A stretch of DNA of 64,000 nt from Paenibacillus urinalis (GTDB taxonomy: Bacteria; Bacillota; Bacilli; Paenibacillales; Paenibacillaceae), in NCBI RefSeq assembly GCF_028747985.1, contig NZ_CP118108.1, positions 2,113,501 through 2,177,500 of the forward strand, read 5' to 3'. Numbering within the stretch: position 1 is the stretch's first letter; every line of letters begins with the position of its first letter. Under the pieces are notes generated by a model that saw nothing but the letters and a program-made list of their open reading frames with translations, was not told the origin of the DNA and searched no databases. Position numbers and translations under genes: made by a program. Shown here piece after piece: positions 45,924 to 54,256 of the stretch.

Positions 45924-46385
45924 GTGACTTCTGCCAAAAAAGATATGGCCCAATATGTTGCGAACAAATCGATGATTACGGTGAAGGCGGCAATAGCCGT
46001 AGTAAATGATCAAGGCCATATTTTGCTCCAAGAGCGCGCAGATGATGGTCTATGGTATATGCCCTTAGGTGTAATGAAGCCTGGTGAAATGCTGGAGGAT
46101 ACGGCATATCGTGAGCTATGGGAGGAGACGGGGCTGACTGCCGAAGTCATGATATTTGAAAGGCTTCTCTCTGGACCTGATTTCAAGCGAGAATATCCTT
46201 CCGGGGACGAGGAGTATTATGTGATCGGCCTCTTTAGAGCTCAAGGAATTCTGTATTCGGAATTAAACTATAGTTCAATGCAAGAAGGACCCATGCGATT
46301 TTTTGCATTAAATGAAATACCTGAGCTTTCTCCTGTGACCGCCCGTGTACTATCCGATTATTTAGATCTAACTGAATTGAACTAA
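45924..46385 (+). CDS. Nudix hydrolase
   Basis: This 153-residue Nudix hydrolase has a complete box (G-x5-E-x7-RELWEETGL, within GVMKPGEMLEDTAYRELWEE). Family members cleave nucleoside diphosphates linked to another moiety; the substrate is unknown. GTG 45924 follows AAGGGAGGGG by nine bases; an in-frame ATG at 45882 lacks a ribosome site. Confidence 0.87.
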   Translation: MTSAKKDMAQYVANKSMITVKAAIAVVNDQGHILLQERADDGLWYMPLGVMKPGEMLEDTAYRELWEETGLTAEVMIFERLLSGPDFKREYPSGDEEYYVIGLFRAQGILYSELNYSSMQEGPMRFFALNEIPELSPVTARVLSDYLDLTELN

Positions 46386-46387
46386 AG

Positions 46388-46419
46388 AACAGCTTCTCCC
46401 AGGGAGGGGCTGTTTTTTT
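46388..46419 (+). terminator. Terminator after the Nudix gene
   Basis: AACAGC-TTCTCCC pairs with GGGAG-GGGCTGTT, followed by a long T-run. Confidence 0.8.
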
Positions 46420-46448
46420 GTGCAAATTTAATAAGGATAAGCTGACAT

Positions 46449-46474
46449 AGAAAAGAGCCGCTACATGCGGCTCT
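46449..46474 (-). terminator. Terminator of the minus-strand hypothetical gene
   Basis: AGAGCCGC and GCGGCTCT are perfect arms around a 5-base loop, with TTTT following on the minus strand. Confidence 0.8.
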
Positions 46475-46498
46475 AATTGATCTGCGTCGTTCCACATA

Positions 46499-47017
46499 CT
46501 ACGCTGGGCCTGTTGTAAAATCATTATTTTCCAGGGCGAATTCAAAATCCTCGATATCATACACTTGTACAGGTACTCCAGCTTCAATGATACGGCCAAT
46601 CCATTCAACCTGATCTGTGAGGAGTGGCTGTTGAAACCGCTGGGCGGTGAGTAGCAGCTCTGTTTCAATCGGGTCAAAAAACTCTCCGTACTGAGCAGTG
46701 TCCATAGCTCCAACAATGATGATCGAGACATGATCATCTAACGGGATTGAAGCGCTTTTTGCCCAGGGTACTTGAAGTGCCTTGCTTATTTTTTTTCTAT
46801 TAAAAGGTTCCTCATAATAAGAAATAAGTTCGCCGATTTTCTGTTTCACATGCTGATCTTCCTGGGGAGACTCCATTAAAGGCTCTGTACTGGATTGCAA
46901 TTCATACAATTCCAAGACCGTGGTATAAGGGATGAGGTATTCTACAGGCGCTGAAGGCGCCAGCAACTGACCATATATTGCGACCATCACGGCTTCAGTA
47001 ACCAGTTGTCTTGGCAT
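46499..47017 (-). CDS. Conserved-looking hypothetical protein (172 residues)
   Basis: I do not recognise a named domain. The soluble 172-residue protein starts MPRQLVTEAVMVAIYGQLLAP. It has a basic helical centre (FNRKKISKALQVPWAKSASI), a hydrophobic strand HVSIIIVGAMDT and a segment ELLLTAQRFQQPLLTDQVEW, suggesting an alpha/beta fold. The start follows GGAGGATAAGCT on the minus strand, and a terminator follows the stop. Confidence 0.7.
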   Translation of the reverse strand: MPRQLVTEAVMVAIYGQLLAPSAPVEYLIPYTTVLELYELQSSTEPLMESPQEDQHVKQKIGELISYYEEPFNRKKISKALQVPWAKSASIPLDDHVSIIIVGAMDTAQYGEFFDPIETELLLTAQRFQQPLLTDQVEWIGRIIEAGVPVQVYDIEDFEFALENNDFTTGPA

Positions 47018-47113
47018 AGCTTATCCTCCTGCTGCAACTATGTATTTTGCTTTTTGACAATTGATAAGAGTATATCACAGTTTATCGGGGTCCATAAACA
47101 GCTATTATAACAC

Positions 47114-47165
47114 GAAAAAAAGCAAGGGCGGTCAACTTCATACAGAAGCAGGATGGCCCTTGCTT
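47114..47165 (-). terminator. Terminator of the ypdA-DUF441 operon
   Basis: AAGCAAGGGC and GCCCTTGCTT are the arms; the minus strand continues with TTTTTT. Confidence 0.85.
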
Positions 47166-47167
47166 GG

Positions 47168-47611
47168 TTATGACTTACCAATGAGTAGAGAGAGGATGCC
47201 TGCTGCAATCAAGGGGCCAACGGGAACTCCTTTAAATAGGGCTACACCGAGAACAGTCCCAATCAGCAGTCCGGCCACGACAGTGGGCTGACCACTCATT
47301 AAGGTGGCACCTCGACCTCCAAGATAAGCTACGAGCATCCCAACAGCAATGGCGGCAAGTGATTTCCAATGCATGAATGAGGATAGAAGGGTATCGATGC
47401 TAATCTTACCACTTGCCAGTGGAGCCATGACTCCGATTGTCAGTATAATAATCCCGACAGTTAACCCGTATTTCTCAAGCCATGGAAAAGCCTGCTGAGC
47501 TCCCGTAATCCGAATCAGCAGCAGCACGACAACGGCAATCGTAATTGGCGTGTTGTTACTAATGATGCCAAGAGCGGCAAATCCAAGTAATAATAGGGAT
47601 GTCATATCCAT
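47168..47611 (-). CDS. DUF441 family membrane protein
   Basis: This 147-residue integral membrane protein of the DUF441 (YtwI) family has four hydrophobic segments, and the conserved stretches [19 protein letters not shown] and [20 protein letters not shown]. Function unknown. ATG 47611 lies eight bases after GGGAG; ATG 47620 overlaps that site. It starts 21 bases after ypdA, so they form an operon. Confidence 0.85.
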   Translation of the reverse strand: MDMTSLLLLGFAALGIISNNTPITIAVVVLLLIRITGAQQAFPWLEKYGLTVGIIILTIGVMAPLASGKISIDTLLSSFMHWKSLAAIAVGMLVAYLGGRGATLMSGQPTVVAGLLIGTVLGVALFKGVPVGPLIAAGILSLLIGKS

Positions 47612-47632
47612 TTTGTTCATCTCCCTACACCG

Positions 47633-48619
47633 TTAAGATCCCATTTTCCCTTTAATATGCTCGGCGATTAATCTTCCATGCCATCTGCCTGATTCAATAA
47701 ACACTTCATTCGCATTTCGGCCGGAAGCAATGACGCCTGCTACATAAATTCCAGGAACACTACTTTCCATTGTTTCCGAATTATACAGTGGTTTATCCAG
47801 ATCATCGGACATGGATACGCCTACTGAGGTGAGGAGCTTTCGATCCGGTCTGAATCCTGTCATCGCTAATACGAAATCGTTAGGCAGCTCAAAATCCACC
47901 CCTTCATTAGGAGTGACAATGACACGATCTTCAAGAATCTCAGTGACCCTTGATCCGAGATGCAGTTTAATTCTGCCTTTGGAGACCAAGCCTTCAAATA
48001 AAGGACGAACCCATGGCTTGATGTGTTCGGAAATGCTATGTCCACGGTATACCATATCGATCTCTGCATCTACACGAGCCAGCTCCATCGCCGCATCTAC
48101 GGCAGAATTACTTCCTCCAATAATGGTGACCTTGGTCTTAGTATAAGGATGGGCCTCACGAAAGTAATGGGTGACTTTGTCTAAATGTTCTCCAGGTATG
48201 CCAAGATAATTAGGATGGTCGAAATATCCTGTGGCGACAACCACATTTTTCCCTTCGTAATAGACCGTCTCGCCAGTTCTATTTTTGGAGCTTACACGGA
48301 ACCCTTCCTCTTCCAGAGGACGGATCTCATAAGCTTCTTCATACAGTGAAATTTCCAGGTTATAGTGTGCTGCTACTTTGCGGTAATAAGCTAGAGCTTC
48401 ATATCGATATGGCTTATCATTTGGTGTACTGAACGGAATATCTCCGATTTCTAGCAATGCAGCCGTACTGAAAAACTGCATATTCGTTGGATACAAGTAG
48501 ATCGACTGCACCACATTGTATTTTTCAATAATGACAGAGGATAGTCCCTGTTTACCGCATTCGATGGCTGCAGATAAACCGCAAGGTCCTCCTCCGATGA
48601 TGATGACGTCTTTCAACAT
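47633..48619 (-). CDS. ypdA: YpdA-family bacillithiol-disulfide reductase
   Basis: This 328-residue FAD/NAD(P)H oxidoreductase has the FAD Rossmann motif DVIIIGGGPCGLSAAIE, VATGYFDHPNYLGIPGE, the NADPH motif IIGGSNSAVDAAMELAR and a closing VPGIYVAGVIASG. The single cysteine after GGGP is conserved in YpdA (Bdr), which recycles bacillithiol disulfide in Bacillota. ATG 48619 is downstream of AAGGGAG. The open frame upstream to 48733 is unlikely to be coding. Confidence 0.88.
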   Translation of the reverse strand: MLKDVIIIGGGPCGLSAAIECGKQGLSSVIIEKYNVVQSIYLYPTNMQFFSTAALLEIGDIPFSTPNDKPYRYEALAYYRKVAAHYNLEISLYEEAYEIRPLEEEGFRVSSKNRTGETVYYEGKNVVVATGYFDHPNYLGIPGEHLDKVTHYFREAHPYTKTKVTIIGGSNSAVDAAMELARVDAEIDMVYRGHSISEHIKPWVRPLFEGLVSKGRIKLHLGSRVTEILEDRVIVTPNEGVDFELPNDFVLAMTGFRPDRKLLTSVGVSMSDDLDKPLYNSETMESSVPGIYVAGVIASGRNANEVFIESGRWHGRLIAEHIKGKMGS

Positions 48620-48836
48620 GCTACATTTCATCTCCCTTTTCTGCCCAATCATGTTTTTCAAGTATTTATTATCGTATCGTATTCTGCCGATGAATACCAG
48701 TAATTCGAAACCGTTCTTTGTTCGGGTTGACAATCGAAAATTATAAGAATATTATCTAATTAGATGAATATCAAATGTTATAATTATCAAATTAAGTTAA
48801 ATGGATTCGGACTAAGAAGTGAGATGGAGGACATTT

Positions 48837-49430
48837 ATGCAGCTCGATAAGATTGTGAATTACCACAAGGCACTCGCCGATCCCAATCGGATGCGAATGA
48901 TGCTGTTATTATCTCAAGGAGAAATGAATGGACAAATGCTCGCAGATAAATTAAATCTATCCCAGCCTACAGTAACGCATCATGCAGCAAAGCTGAGAGA
49001 AGCAGGACTTATTAAGGAGCGAAGAGATAAGAATACGATCTATTTTACGCTGTATCCTTATCTCATTAAGGAGCACGCAGAAGCATCACTACATTTCATA
49101 TTTAAGGGAGAGAGCCAGATGGTGGAAACAGACAGTAAGCAGAAATTGAAGGATTCAGTTATGAAAAATTTCTTTACGAAGGAAGGCAAGCTCAGATCCA
49201 TTCCGGCTCAATACAAAAAGAAGCTTATTGTACTTCAGCATCTTGTAGAGCAGCTGGATAAGGGAAGAAAGTATCAGGAGAAAGAAATTAATGAATTTAT
49301 CAAACAATATCATGAAGATTATGCCACGATCCGCAGAGAATTTATTATGCATGATTTCATGTATAGGGAGGAAGAAATATACGAGGTTAATCCGACAGAG
49401 ATGTGGACGAAATGGGAGAACGTCAAATAA
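48837..49430 (+). CDS. ArsR-type winged-helix regulator with DUF2087 domain
   Basis: This 197-residue protein has an N-terminal ArsR/SmtB winged helix (HKALADPNRMRMMLLLSQGE, LNLSQPTVTHHAAKLREAGL) and a C-terminal DUF2087 domain from about residue 105 (MKNFFTKEGKLRSIPAQYKK ... DYATIRREFIMHDFMYREE). There is no cysteine metal site, so the inducer is unlikely to be a thiol-bound metal. ATG 48837 follows TGGAGG. It is divergent from ypdA, whose promoter region it may share. Confidence 0.9.
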   Translation: MQLDKIVNYHKALADPNRMRMMLLLSQGEMNGQMLADKLNLSQPTVTHHAAKLREAGLIKERRDKNTIYFTLYPYLIKEHAEASLHFIFKGESQMVETDSKQKLKDSVMKNFFTKEGKLRSIPAQYKKKLIVLQHLVEQLDKGRKYQEKEINEFIKQYHEDYATIRREFIMHDFMYREEEIYEVNPTEMWTKWENVK

Positions 49431-49435
49431 TAGGT

Positions 49436-49465
49436 TTGACATAACAATGTACCATCCTGTAATAT
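49436..49465 (+). promoter_or_regulatory. Promoter of the rsgA-like leader
   Basis: TTGACA (49436-49441), an 18-base spacer and TAATAT (49460-49465), starting just after the preceding stop codon. Expected start of RNA is near 49472. Confidence 0.78.
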
Positions 49466-49494
49466 ATGGAAAAATGATGAAGGAGGCGATATCT

Positions 49495-49569
49495 ATGAGT
49501 AACCTATTGATGAATGTAAATGTTGTTGCTTGTAACTATCGTCTCCCGATCGGACAACAATCATCTTAG
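49495..49569 (+). CDS. Leader peptide upstream of the RsgA-type GTPase (24 residues)
   Basis: A 24-codon frame has a near-perfect ribosome site, AAGGAGG, eight bases before ATG 49495. The product reads MSNLLMNVNVV then ACNYRLPIGQQSS. It lies about 23 bases into the predicted transcript and is followed by two terminators before the GTPase gene. Its last codons contain CTCCCGATCGGA (49543-49554), complementary to the 5' arm of the first terminator. I infer a regulatory leader peptide; no family is known to me. Confidence 0.72.
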   Translation: MSNLLMNVNVVACNYRLPIGQQSS

Positions 49570-49661
49570 ATTTAATTGTTTCAGCTGTCTTCTATGGAAG
49601 AGCTGTCAATTCATCAGATGATGAAGATCCGTATGGGAGTATATCCTGTGCGGATTTTTTA
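49543..49661 (+). promoter_or_regulatory. Attenuator: antiterminator arm and first terminator
   Basis: Terminator 1 uses ATCCG (49627-49631) and CGGAT (49651-49655) with inner GGGA/TCCT-type pairing, followed by TTTTTT. Its 5' side ATCCGTATGGGAG can instead pair with CTCCCGATCGGA inside the leader peptide frame (nine Watson-Crick pairs plus one G-T). Ribosome position on the peptide would decide between the forms. Two further hairpins lie between: AGCT-gt-CTTC ... GAAG-AGCT and TTCATC-agat-GATGAA. Confidence 0.62.
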
Positions 49662-49718
49662 TGTGTTACTCCTGATTCTTATGTTGAGAGATGTTCAGCT
49701 TGAATTTGGAGGATCATG

Positions 49719-49746
49719 CCGCAGGGATATATCCTGCGGTTTTTTT
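49719..49746 (+). terminator. Second terminator in the rsgA-like leader
   Basis: CCGCAGG and TCCTGCGG flank GATATA, followed by seven T residues, 58 bases before the GTPase start. Its sequence resembles terminator 1 (both contain GGGA-TATATCCTG), so one may be a copy of the other. Confidence 0.88.
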
Positions 49747-49804
49747 GTTTGCTTCGGGAGACCTGTATGAGGTATAGAACACCCAATTAATGGAGGTAGA
49801 ACAT

Positions 49805-50917
49805 TTGAAGAATAAGATCCAGAGAACAGAGTTAATTGAATTTGGCTGGACTGCATCATGGGACCAGAAGTGGGAAGACGTGATGAGCACATTCAATCAT
49901 GCTGAGAAAGAAACACTCCGGCCTGCTCGAATTACAACAGACTACGGACAGAAGTACGGCATCTTAACAGCGGAAGGGAATAAGTTCGGAAGCTTGTCAG
50001 GAAAGGCTAGAGCCCTATTTAGCGAGGGGAGTAAGCCAGGTGTGGGTGATTGGGTCATCGTAAAAACATATGGTGATGATGACGATGCTCTGATTCATGG
50101 TGTGCTTGAACGAAACAGCGTGATCTCCAGACAGGCCGCGGGCTTTGAAACCAAAGAACAAATTATTGCTGCCAACGTCGATACCTTATTTATCGTGTGT
50201 GCTCTTAACGGAGATTACAATTCAAGAAGGCTGGAGCGGTATCTGATTATGGCTTGGAATAGTGGGGTTAATCCTGTCATTGTACTGAGCAAAAGTGATC
50301 TATGCGAGGATCTCTCTTCCTATCTGACAGAAACGGAAGCCATTGCTCCCGGCGTACCCGTCATTCCTGTATCCGCTCATTATGAATTAGGGAAAGAAGC
50401 CTTGGAAGTCTACACAGGCTCCGGTAAGACGGTTGCGCTGGTCGGCTCCTCAGGCAGTGGAAAATCAACCATGATTAACTGGCTTACAGGTGAAAGTCAT
50501 CAGATGACTCAAGAGGTCCGGGAGGAAGATAGCAGAGGAAGACACACAACGACGCACAGGGAAATGTTTAGACTCCCGCAAGGAGGTATTCTGATTGATA
50601 CTCCGGGTATGAGGGCCTTGTCGATCTGGGATGATGGCGAGGGCATCTCCCGTACCTTTGAGGATATTGAACAGCTCGCACAGCAATGTCGATTCACTGA
50701 TTGTCAGCATCTAAAGGAGGTCGGCTGTGCCGTGAGGGTTGCAATTCAAACCGGAGAGCTGGAGACGAAGCGGCTGGAAAATTATCACAAGATGCTGCGA
50801 GAAATTCAATTTCAAGTCAAAAAAGAGGCTGTAGCTGCAAAAAAGAGCACTAGAAATGCGAAGCATAGTACGACTCGTGACAAAAAAGGCGGCTGGAGTA
50901 AAGAAATAGAAGATTAA
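49805..50917 (+). CDS. rsgA: RsgA-type (YjeQ) circularly permuted ribosome GTPase
   Basis: This 370-residue GTPase has the permuted order of RsgA: an OB-fold N-terminal domain, G4 LSKSDL, G1 GSSGSGKST (about residue 219), G3 DTPGMR, then a C-terminal zinc site CRFTDCQHLKEVGC. RsgA proteins act in 30S maturation. The longer N terminus (FGWTASWDQKWED) and basic Lys-rich tail differ from the compact housekeeping form, so this may be a second paralogue. TTG 49805 follows GGAGGT at good spacing. Expression appears controlled by the attenuator leader. Confidence 0.9.
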   Translation: MKNKIQRTELIEFGWTASWDQKWEDVMSTFNHAEKETLRPARITTDYGQKYGILTAEGNKFGSLSGKARALFSEGSKPGVGDWVIVKTYGDDDDALIHGVLERNSVISRQAAGFETKEQIIAANVDTLFIVCALNGDYNSRRLERYLIMAWNSGVNPVIVLSKSDLCEDLSSYLTETEAIAPGVPVIPVSAHYELGKEALEVYTGSGKTVALVGSSGSGKSTMINWLTGESHQMTQEVREEDSRGRHTTTHREMFRLPQGGILIDTPGMRALSIWDDGEGISRTFEDIEQLAQQCRFTDCQHLKEVGCAVRVAIQTGELETKRLENYHKMLREIQFQVKKEAVAAKKSTRNAKHSTTRDKKGGWSKEIED

Positions 50918-50968
50918 GGCTGCGCTTATCCATTCGGCAGTGCATAGGATGAAATAGGAGGAATGCAC

Positions 50969-51307
50969 ATGCCAAATTATCGAATTATTGTTGATCTGTC
51001 TGATCATCAGCTGTATCTGCTTGATCATGATGTTGTCGTTCGAGCTTATCCCGTTGCGATTGGTGCAATGGTTACACAGACACCGGTTGGAGAATTTACA
51101 ATTGTCAACAAGCAGCCCAATCCGGGAGGGCCATTCGGGGCTTTTTGGATGGGTTTGTCCAAAGCTCATTATGGAATTCATGGGACCAATAACCCTTCCT
51201 CAATTGGACAGAATGTGTCCCATGGATGTATTAGAATGTACAATCAGGATGTGCTTGATCTGGAGAGCAAAGTTCCTGTTGGCACAAGAGTGACCATAAG
51301 ACCGTAG
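50969..51307 (+). CDS. YkuD-type L,D-transpeptidase, minimal domain
   Basis: This 112-residue protein is a bare YkuD domain with HGTNNPSS and the catalytic SHGCIRM (Cys near residue 90). Such enzymes make 3-3 peptidoglycan cross-links or modify spore peptidoglycan. There is no signal peptide or LysM, so export is unclear. ATG 50969 is preceded by TAGGAGG; ATG 50963 directly abuts that site. Confidence 0.88.
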   Translation: MPNYRIIVDLSDHQLYLLDHDVVVRAYPVAIGAMVTQTPVGEFTIVNKQPNPGGPFGAFWMGLSKAHYGIHGTNNPSSIGQNVSHGCIRMYNQDVLDLESKVPVGTRVTIRP

Positions 51308-51379
51308 GGTGATGTGACAGAGGGTATTCGCTCTATGGCGACTACCCTGAGCATGAAATTCGTTCAGGAGGAATGAAAA

Positions 51380-51907
51380 ATGATCATTAGACAAGCTGTA
51401 TTCGAAGACGCAGCGGCCATTGCTAGGGTACATGTGGACAGCTGGCGAACAGCATATAAGGGAATTATCAAGGAAGAGGTCCTAGCCGGGTTATCCGTGG
51501 AACAGAGGACGATGAATTGGCAGAGACAGCTGGGTCCCGCACTTGATCAAACAGCAGTGTATGTAGCTGAGACGAAGGAAGGGGACATCGTTGGATTTGC
51601 GAGTGGGGGACCGAGCCGAACCCTTAGTTTCCCCTATGAAGGTGAATTATACGCGATATACATATTAGACAGCCATCGCAGCCAGGGAATTGGATTGCTA
51701 TTATTGCAATCTATCGCGTTATTTTTGCGGGAACAAGGGCATAGTTCTATGTTTCTATGGGCACTTGAGGATAATCGATATCGAGCATTTTATGAGAAAT
51801 GGCACGGGATTCCTTCTGGAGATAAACTCGTTCAAATTGGAGGAGAAGACTATACCGAAATTGCATATGGATGGGATAACCTCGATGAGTTACTGCGTTT
51901 TAAATGA
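51380..51907 (+). CDS. GNAT-family N-acetyltransferase
   Basis: This 175-residue GNAT acetyltransferase has a motif A-type CoA loop in YILDSHRSQGIGLLLLQSIA (Q/R-x-x-G-x-G/A variant) and a preceding strand GELYAIYI. The N-terminal DSWRTAYKGII is common in stress-type GNATs. Substrate is unknown. ATG 51380 follows CAGGAGG. Confidence 0.87.
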   Translation: MIIRQAVFEDAAAIARVHVDSWRTAYKGIIKEEVLAGLSVEQRTMNWQRQLGPALDQTAVYVAETKEGDIVGFASGGPSRTLSFPYEGELYAIYILDSHRSQGIGLLLLQSIALFLREQGHSSMFLWALEDNRYRAFYEKWHGIPSGDKLVQIGGEDYTEIAYGWDNLDELLRFK

Positions 51908-52097
51908 ATAAAATGGCGGGATTTGTCAGCCTTTGTTCTCATTCGTAAACTACACGGGGATGAGTAAAATATTTTGTGAAAAAGGGGATTACAGCTGTTT
52001 TGAAATGACAATTTATGGTTAATTCTGGTGTACCGGATCAATAGCGGGAGATACAGTCAAGCCGGACTGAGGAATAAAGAATAGGAGGCTGTTACCT

Positions 52098-52256
52098 ATG
52101 TCAACGTCCATTGATCGTTTTATCCTTCATAAATTAAACAGCTGTAAGGAAGAGAACACAAGAGAGCATTTGCTTGAGTTATTCATGATACGCATCGAAA
52201 TGGCGGCCAGAACTGAGGAAGTAATGAAGCGCAGGAAGTCTGTTTTTATCAGTTAG
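52098..52256 (+). CDS. Small hypothetical protein (52 residues)
   Basis: A 52-codon frame starts at ATG 52098, nine bases after AGGAGG, and is followed by a clear terminator. The product is charged and probably helical (FILHKLNSCKEENTREHLLE, then AARTEEVMKRRK). I do not recognise the family; size and composition resemble small regulators such as Sda or Spo0E-like proteins, but their motifs are not evident. Confidence 0.6.
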   Translation: MSTSIDRFILHKLNSCKEENTREHLLELFMIRIEMAARTEEVMKRRKSVFIS

Positions 52257-52274
52257 ATTAGATTGGTCATCCGA

Positions 52275-52307
52275 AGGACCCTTCTTCAGTGAGGGTTCTT
52301 TTTTTTT
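52275..52307 (+). terminator. Terminator after the small gene
   Basis: AGGACCCT pairs with AGGGTTCT around a 9-base loop, followed by a long T-run. Confidence 0.85.
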
Positions 52308-52332
52308 GTGCTTCAGATAGTAGGAAGTCAAC

Positions 52333-52353
52333 AAAAGATACCTGATGTCAACA
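52333..52353 (+). promoter_or_regulatory. Candidate regulator site upstream of cluster 2 permeases
   Basis: The 21-base element begins AAAAGATACC, has two variable bases, ATGT, then CAACA. Seventeen of 21 positions recur at 57737-57757 before the cluster 2 lipoprotein gene. It lies 33 bases upstream of TATAAT (52386-52391). It is a candidate binding site for the AraC-type regulator of the same cluster. Confidence 0.5.
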
Positions 52354-52414
52354 CCCTCCACTATAAAAGCGCTAGTGCATACTCCTATAATCAACTTGAA
52401 GGAGGAGACGGCAT

Positions 52415-53320
52415 ATGCGTATGAACATCAAGCAATTTATTCGAAACATCCCGCTTCATCTTATGATCCTGCCGGGACTTATTCTTGTCTTTGTTTTTAG
52501 CTATATCCCGATGGCAGGGCTTGTTATTGCATTTCAAAATTTCTCTCCAATCGCAGGCTTCAAAAATATGAACTGGGTGGGTCTCGATAATTTCAGGTAT
52601 TTGTTTGATTTGCCAGGCTTCGGTCAAGTGGTATGGAATACGGTGTTTATCTCGGTCATGAAAATAGTTGCAGGACTTGTTGTCCCTGTCCTTGTAGCTT
52701 TGCTTCTAAATGAGGTGAGAAGAACTGGATTCAAACGAACCATTCAAACCATCATCTACATGCCGCATTTCTTCTCATGGGTAATACTGGCCAGTATTAT
52801 CGTCGATGTATTGTCACCCAGCAGCGGAATCGTCAACATGGCTCTTAAAGCCGTCGGCATTGACCCGATTCAATTTCTTGCTAGTAATGAGTGGTTTCCA
52901 TACATATTAGTTATTACGGATCAATGGAAGGAATTCGGGTTTGGAACGATCATCTATTTGGCCGCATTAACAAGCATAGATCATTCCTTATACGAGGCTT
53001 CTGTTATTGACGGTGCCGGACGATGGAAGCAGACCTGGCACATTACACTTCCGGGGATTCGCCCGATTGTCATTCTGATGGTGACACTGAGCCTCGGAAA
53101 TGTTCTTAACGGAGGTTTTGATCAGGTCTTCAACTTGTATAATCCACTTGTATATGAATCAGGAGACATTCTGGATACGATGATCTACCGGATCGGTCTT
53201 CAGGACGCACAGTATTCAGTATCTACTGCACTGGGTCTTATCAAATCAGTCGTTTCGTTCGTCTTTATCGGACTCGGATATTATTTGGCTTATCGGTTTG
53301 CGAATTATCGGATTTTTTAG
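52415..53320 (+). CDS. Sugar ABC transporter permease, LplB type (cluster 2)
   Basis: This 301-residue CUT1 permease has six membrane segments (starting HLMILPGLILVFVFSYIPM) and the EAA loop EASVIDGAGRWKQTWHITLP. It is clearly paralogous to the cluster 1 gene at 33297. ATG 52415 follows GGAGGAG. It opens permease-permease-kinase-regulator-lipoprotein. Confidence 0.92.
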   Translation: MRMNIKQFIRNIPLHLMILPGLILVFVFSYIPMAGLVIAFQNFSPIAGFKNMNWVGLDNFRYLFDLPGFGQVVWNTVFISVMKIVAGLVVPVLVALLLNEVRRTGFKRTIQTIIYMPHFFSWVILASIIVDVLSPSSGIVNMALKAVGIDPIQFLASNEWFPYILVITDQWKEFGFGTIIYLAALTSIDHSLYEASVIDGAGRWKQTWHITLPGIRPIVILMVTLSLGNVLNGGFDQVFNLYNPLVYESGDILDTMIYRIGLQDAQYSVSTALGLIKSVVSFVFIGLGYYLAYRFANYRIF

Positions 53321-53336
53321 GAAGGAGGCTTACAAC

Positions 53337-54227
53337 ATGCATCATACGACCAAAGCCTATCGATGTTTCATCATATTTAATTACGTCATCTTAACCATTC
53401 TTGCTCTTCTCTGTTTATTTCCGATTGTAAACATCCTGGCGATCTCCTTCAGCTCAAGCGAAGCGGTAAAAGCAGGGAGCGTGACCTTCTGGCCTGTTGA
53501 TTTCACACTGTCCTCCTATCAATATATATTGGAGCACAAGCAGTTTCTTAACTCCTTCGGCACAAGCCTGCTGCGAGTCGTGCTGGGGGTTCTGGTGAAT
53601 CTCGTCTGTACGATTCTTGTAGCTTATCCCTTGTCCAAGGAAGCAGATAAATTTCGTTCAAGAACGGTATACGCCTGGATATTCGTTTTTACCATGCTGT
53701 TTAGCGGCGGATTAATTCCTGGATACCTTATTGTCAAAGAAGCGGGTCTGCTGGATTCCATATGGGCTCTAATTCTCCCGGGAGCAGTGCCGATCTTTAA
53801 CGTATTGCTGATGCTGAATTTCTTCCGGGGACTGCCCAAAGAGTTGGAAGAAGCATCATGGAGGGACGGTGCGGGTCATCTGCGGACACTCTGGAGTGTA
53901 TATCTGCCGATCTCCTTGCCAAGCATCGCCACAGTAACACTGTTTGCACTGGTTGGTCACTGGAATGCGTGGTTTGACGGTATGATCTATATGAAGAGTC
54001 CGGATCATTATCCGCTTGCAACATATCTTCAGTCCATGCTTCAGCAAGTACAGACGATCTCCACAGACAGTATGACCTTTGAAGATGCAGCACTACTGAA
54101 TCAGATATCAGACCGCACAACACAAGCATCTCAAATCTTCTTGTCCGTCATTCCGATACTGCTTATTTATCCGTTCCTGCAGCGTTATTTTGTACATGGT
54201 CTTGTTGTAGGAAGCGTAAAAGGGTAA
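53337..54227 (+). CDS. Sugar ABC transporter permease, LplC/YtcP type (cluster 2)
   Basis: This 296-residue second permease has six membrane segments, an EAA loop (EEASWRDGAGHLRTLWSVYL) and the conserved end YPFLQRYFVHGLVVGSVKG. ATG 53337 follows GAAGGAGG; the in-frame start at 53298 lies inside the upstream gene. Partner of the preceding permease. Confidence 0.92.
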   Translation: MHHTTKAYRCFIIFNYVILTILALLCLFPIVNILAISFSSSEAVKAGSVTFWPVDFTLSSYQYILEHKQFLNSFGTSLLRVVLGVLVNLVCTILVAYPLSKEADKFRSRTVYAWIFVFTMLFSGGLIPGYLIVKEAGLLDSIWALILPGAVPIFNVLLMLNFFRGLPKELEEASWRDGAGHLRTLWSVYLPISLPSIATVTLFALVGHWNAWFDGMIYMKSPDHYPLATYLQSMLQQVQTISTDSMTFEDAALLNQISDRTTQASQIFLSVIPILLIYPFLQRYFVHGLVVGSVKG

Positions 54228-54256
54228 GATTCCATCAGGGAGCAGCAGTTAGCAGT

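Noticed and set aside
49576..49770. 64-codon frame across the rsgA leader terminators
   Set aside because: It has no ribosome site and its codons are dictated by the two hairpins and T-runs.
52363..52376. cre-like sequence TAAAAGCGCTAGTG before the cluster 2 permeases
   Set aside because: Only 11 of 14 positions match and the leading TG is missing.
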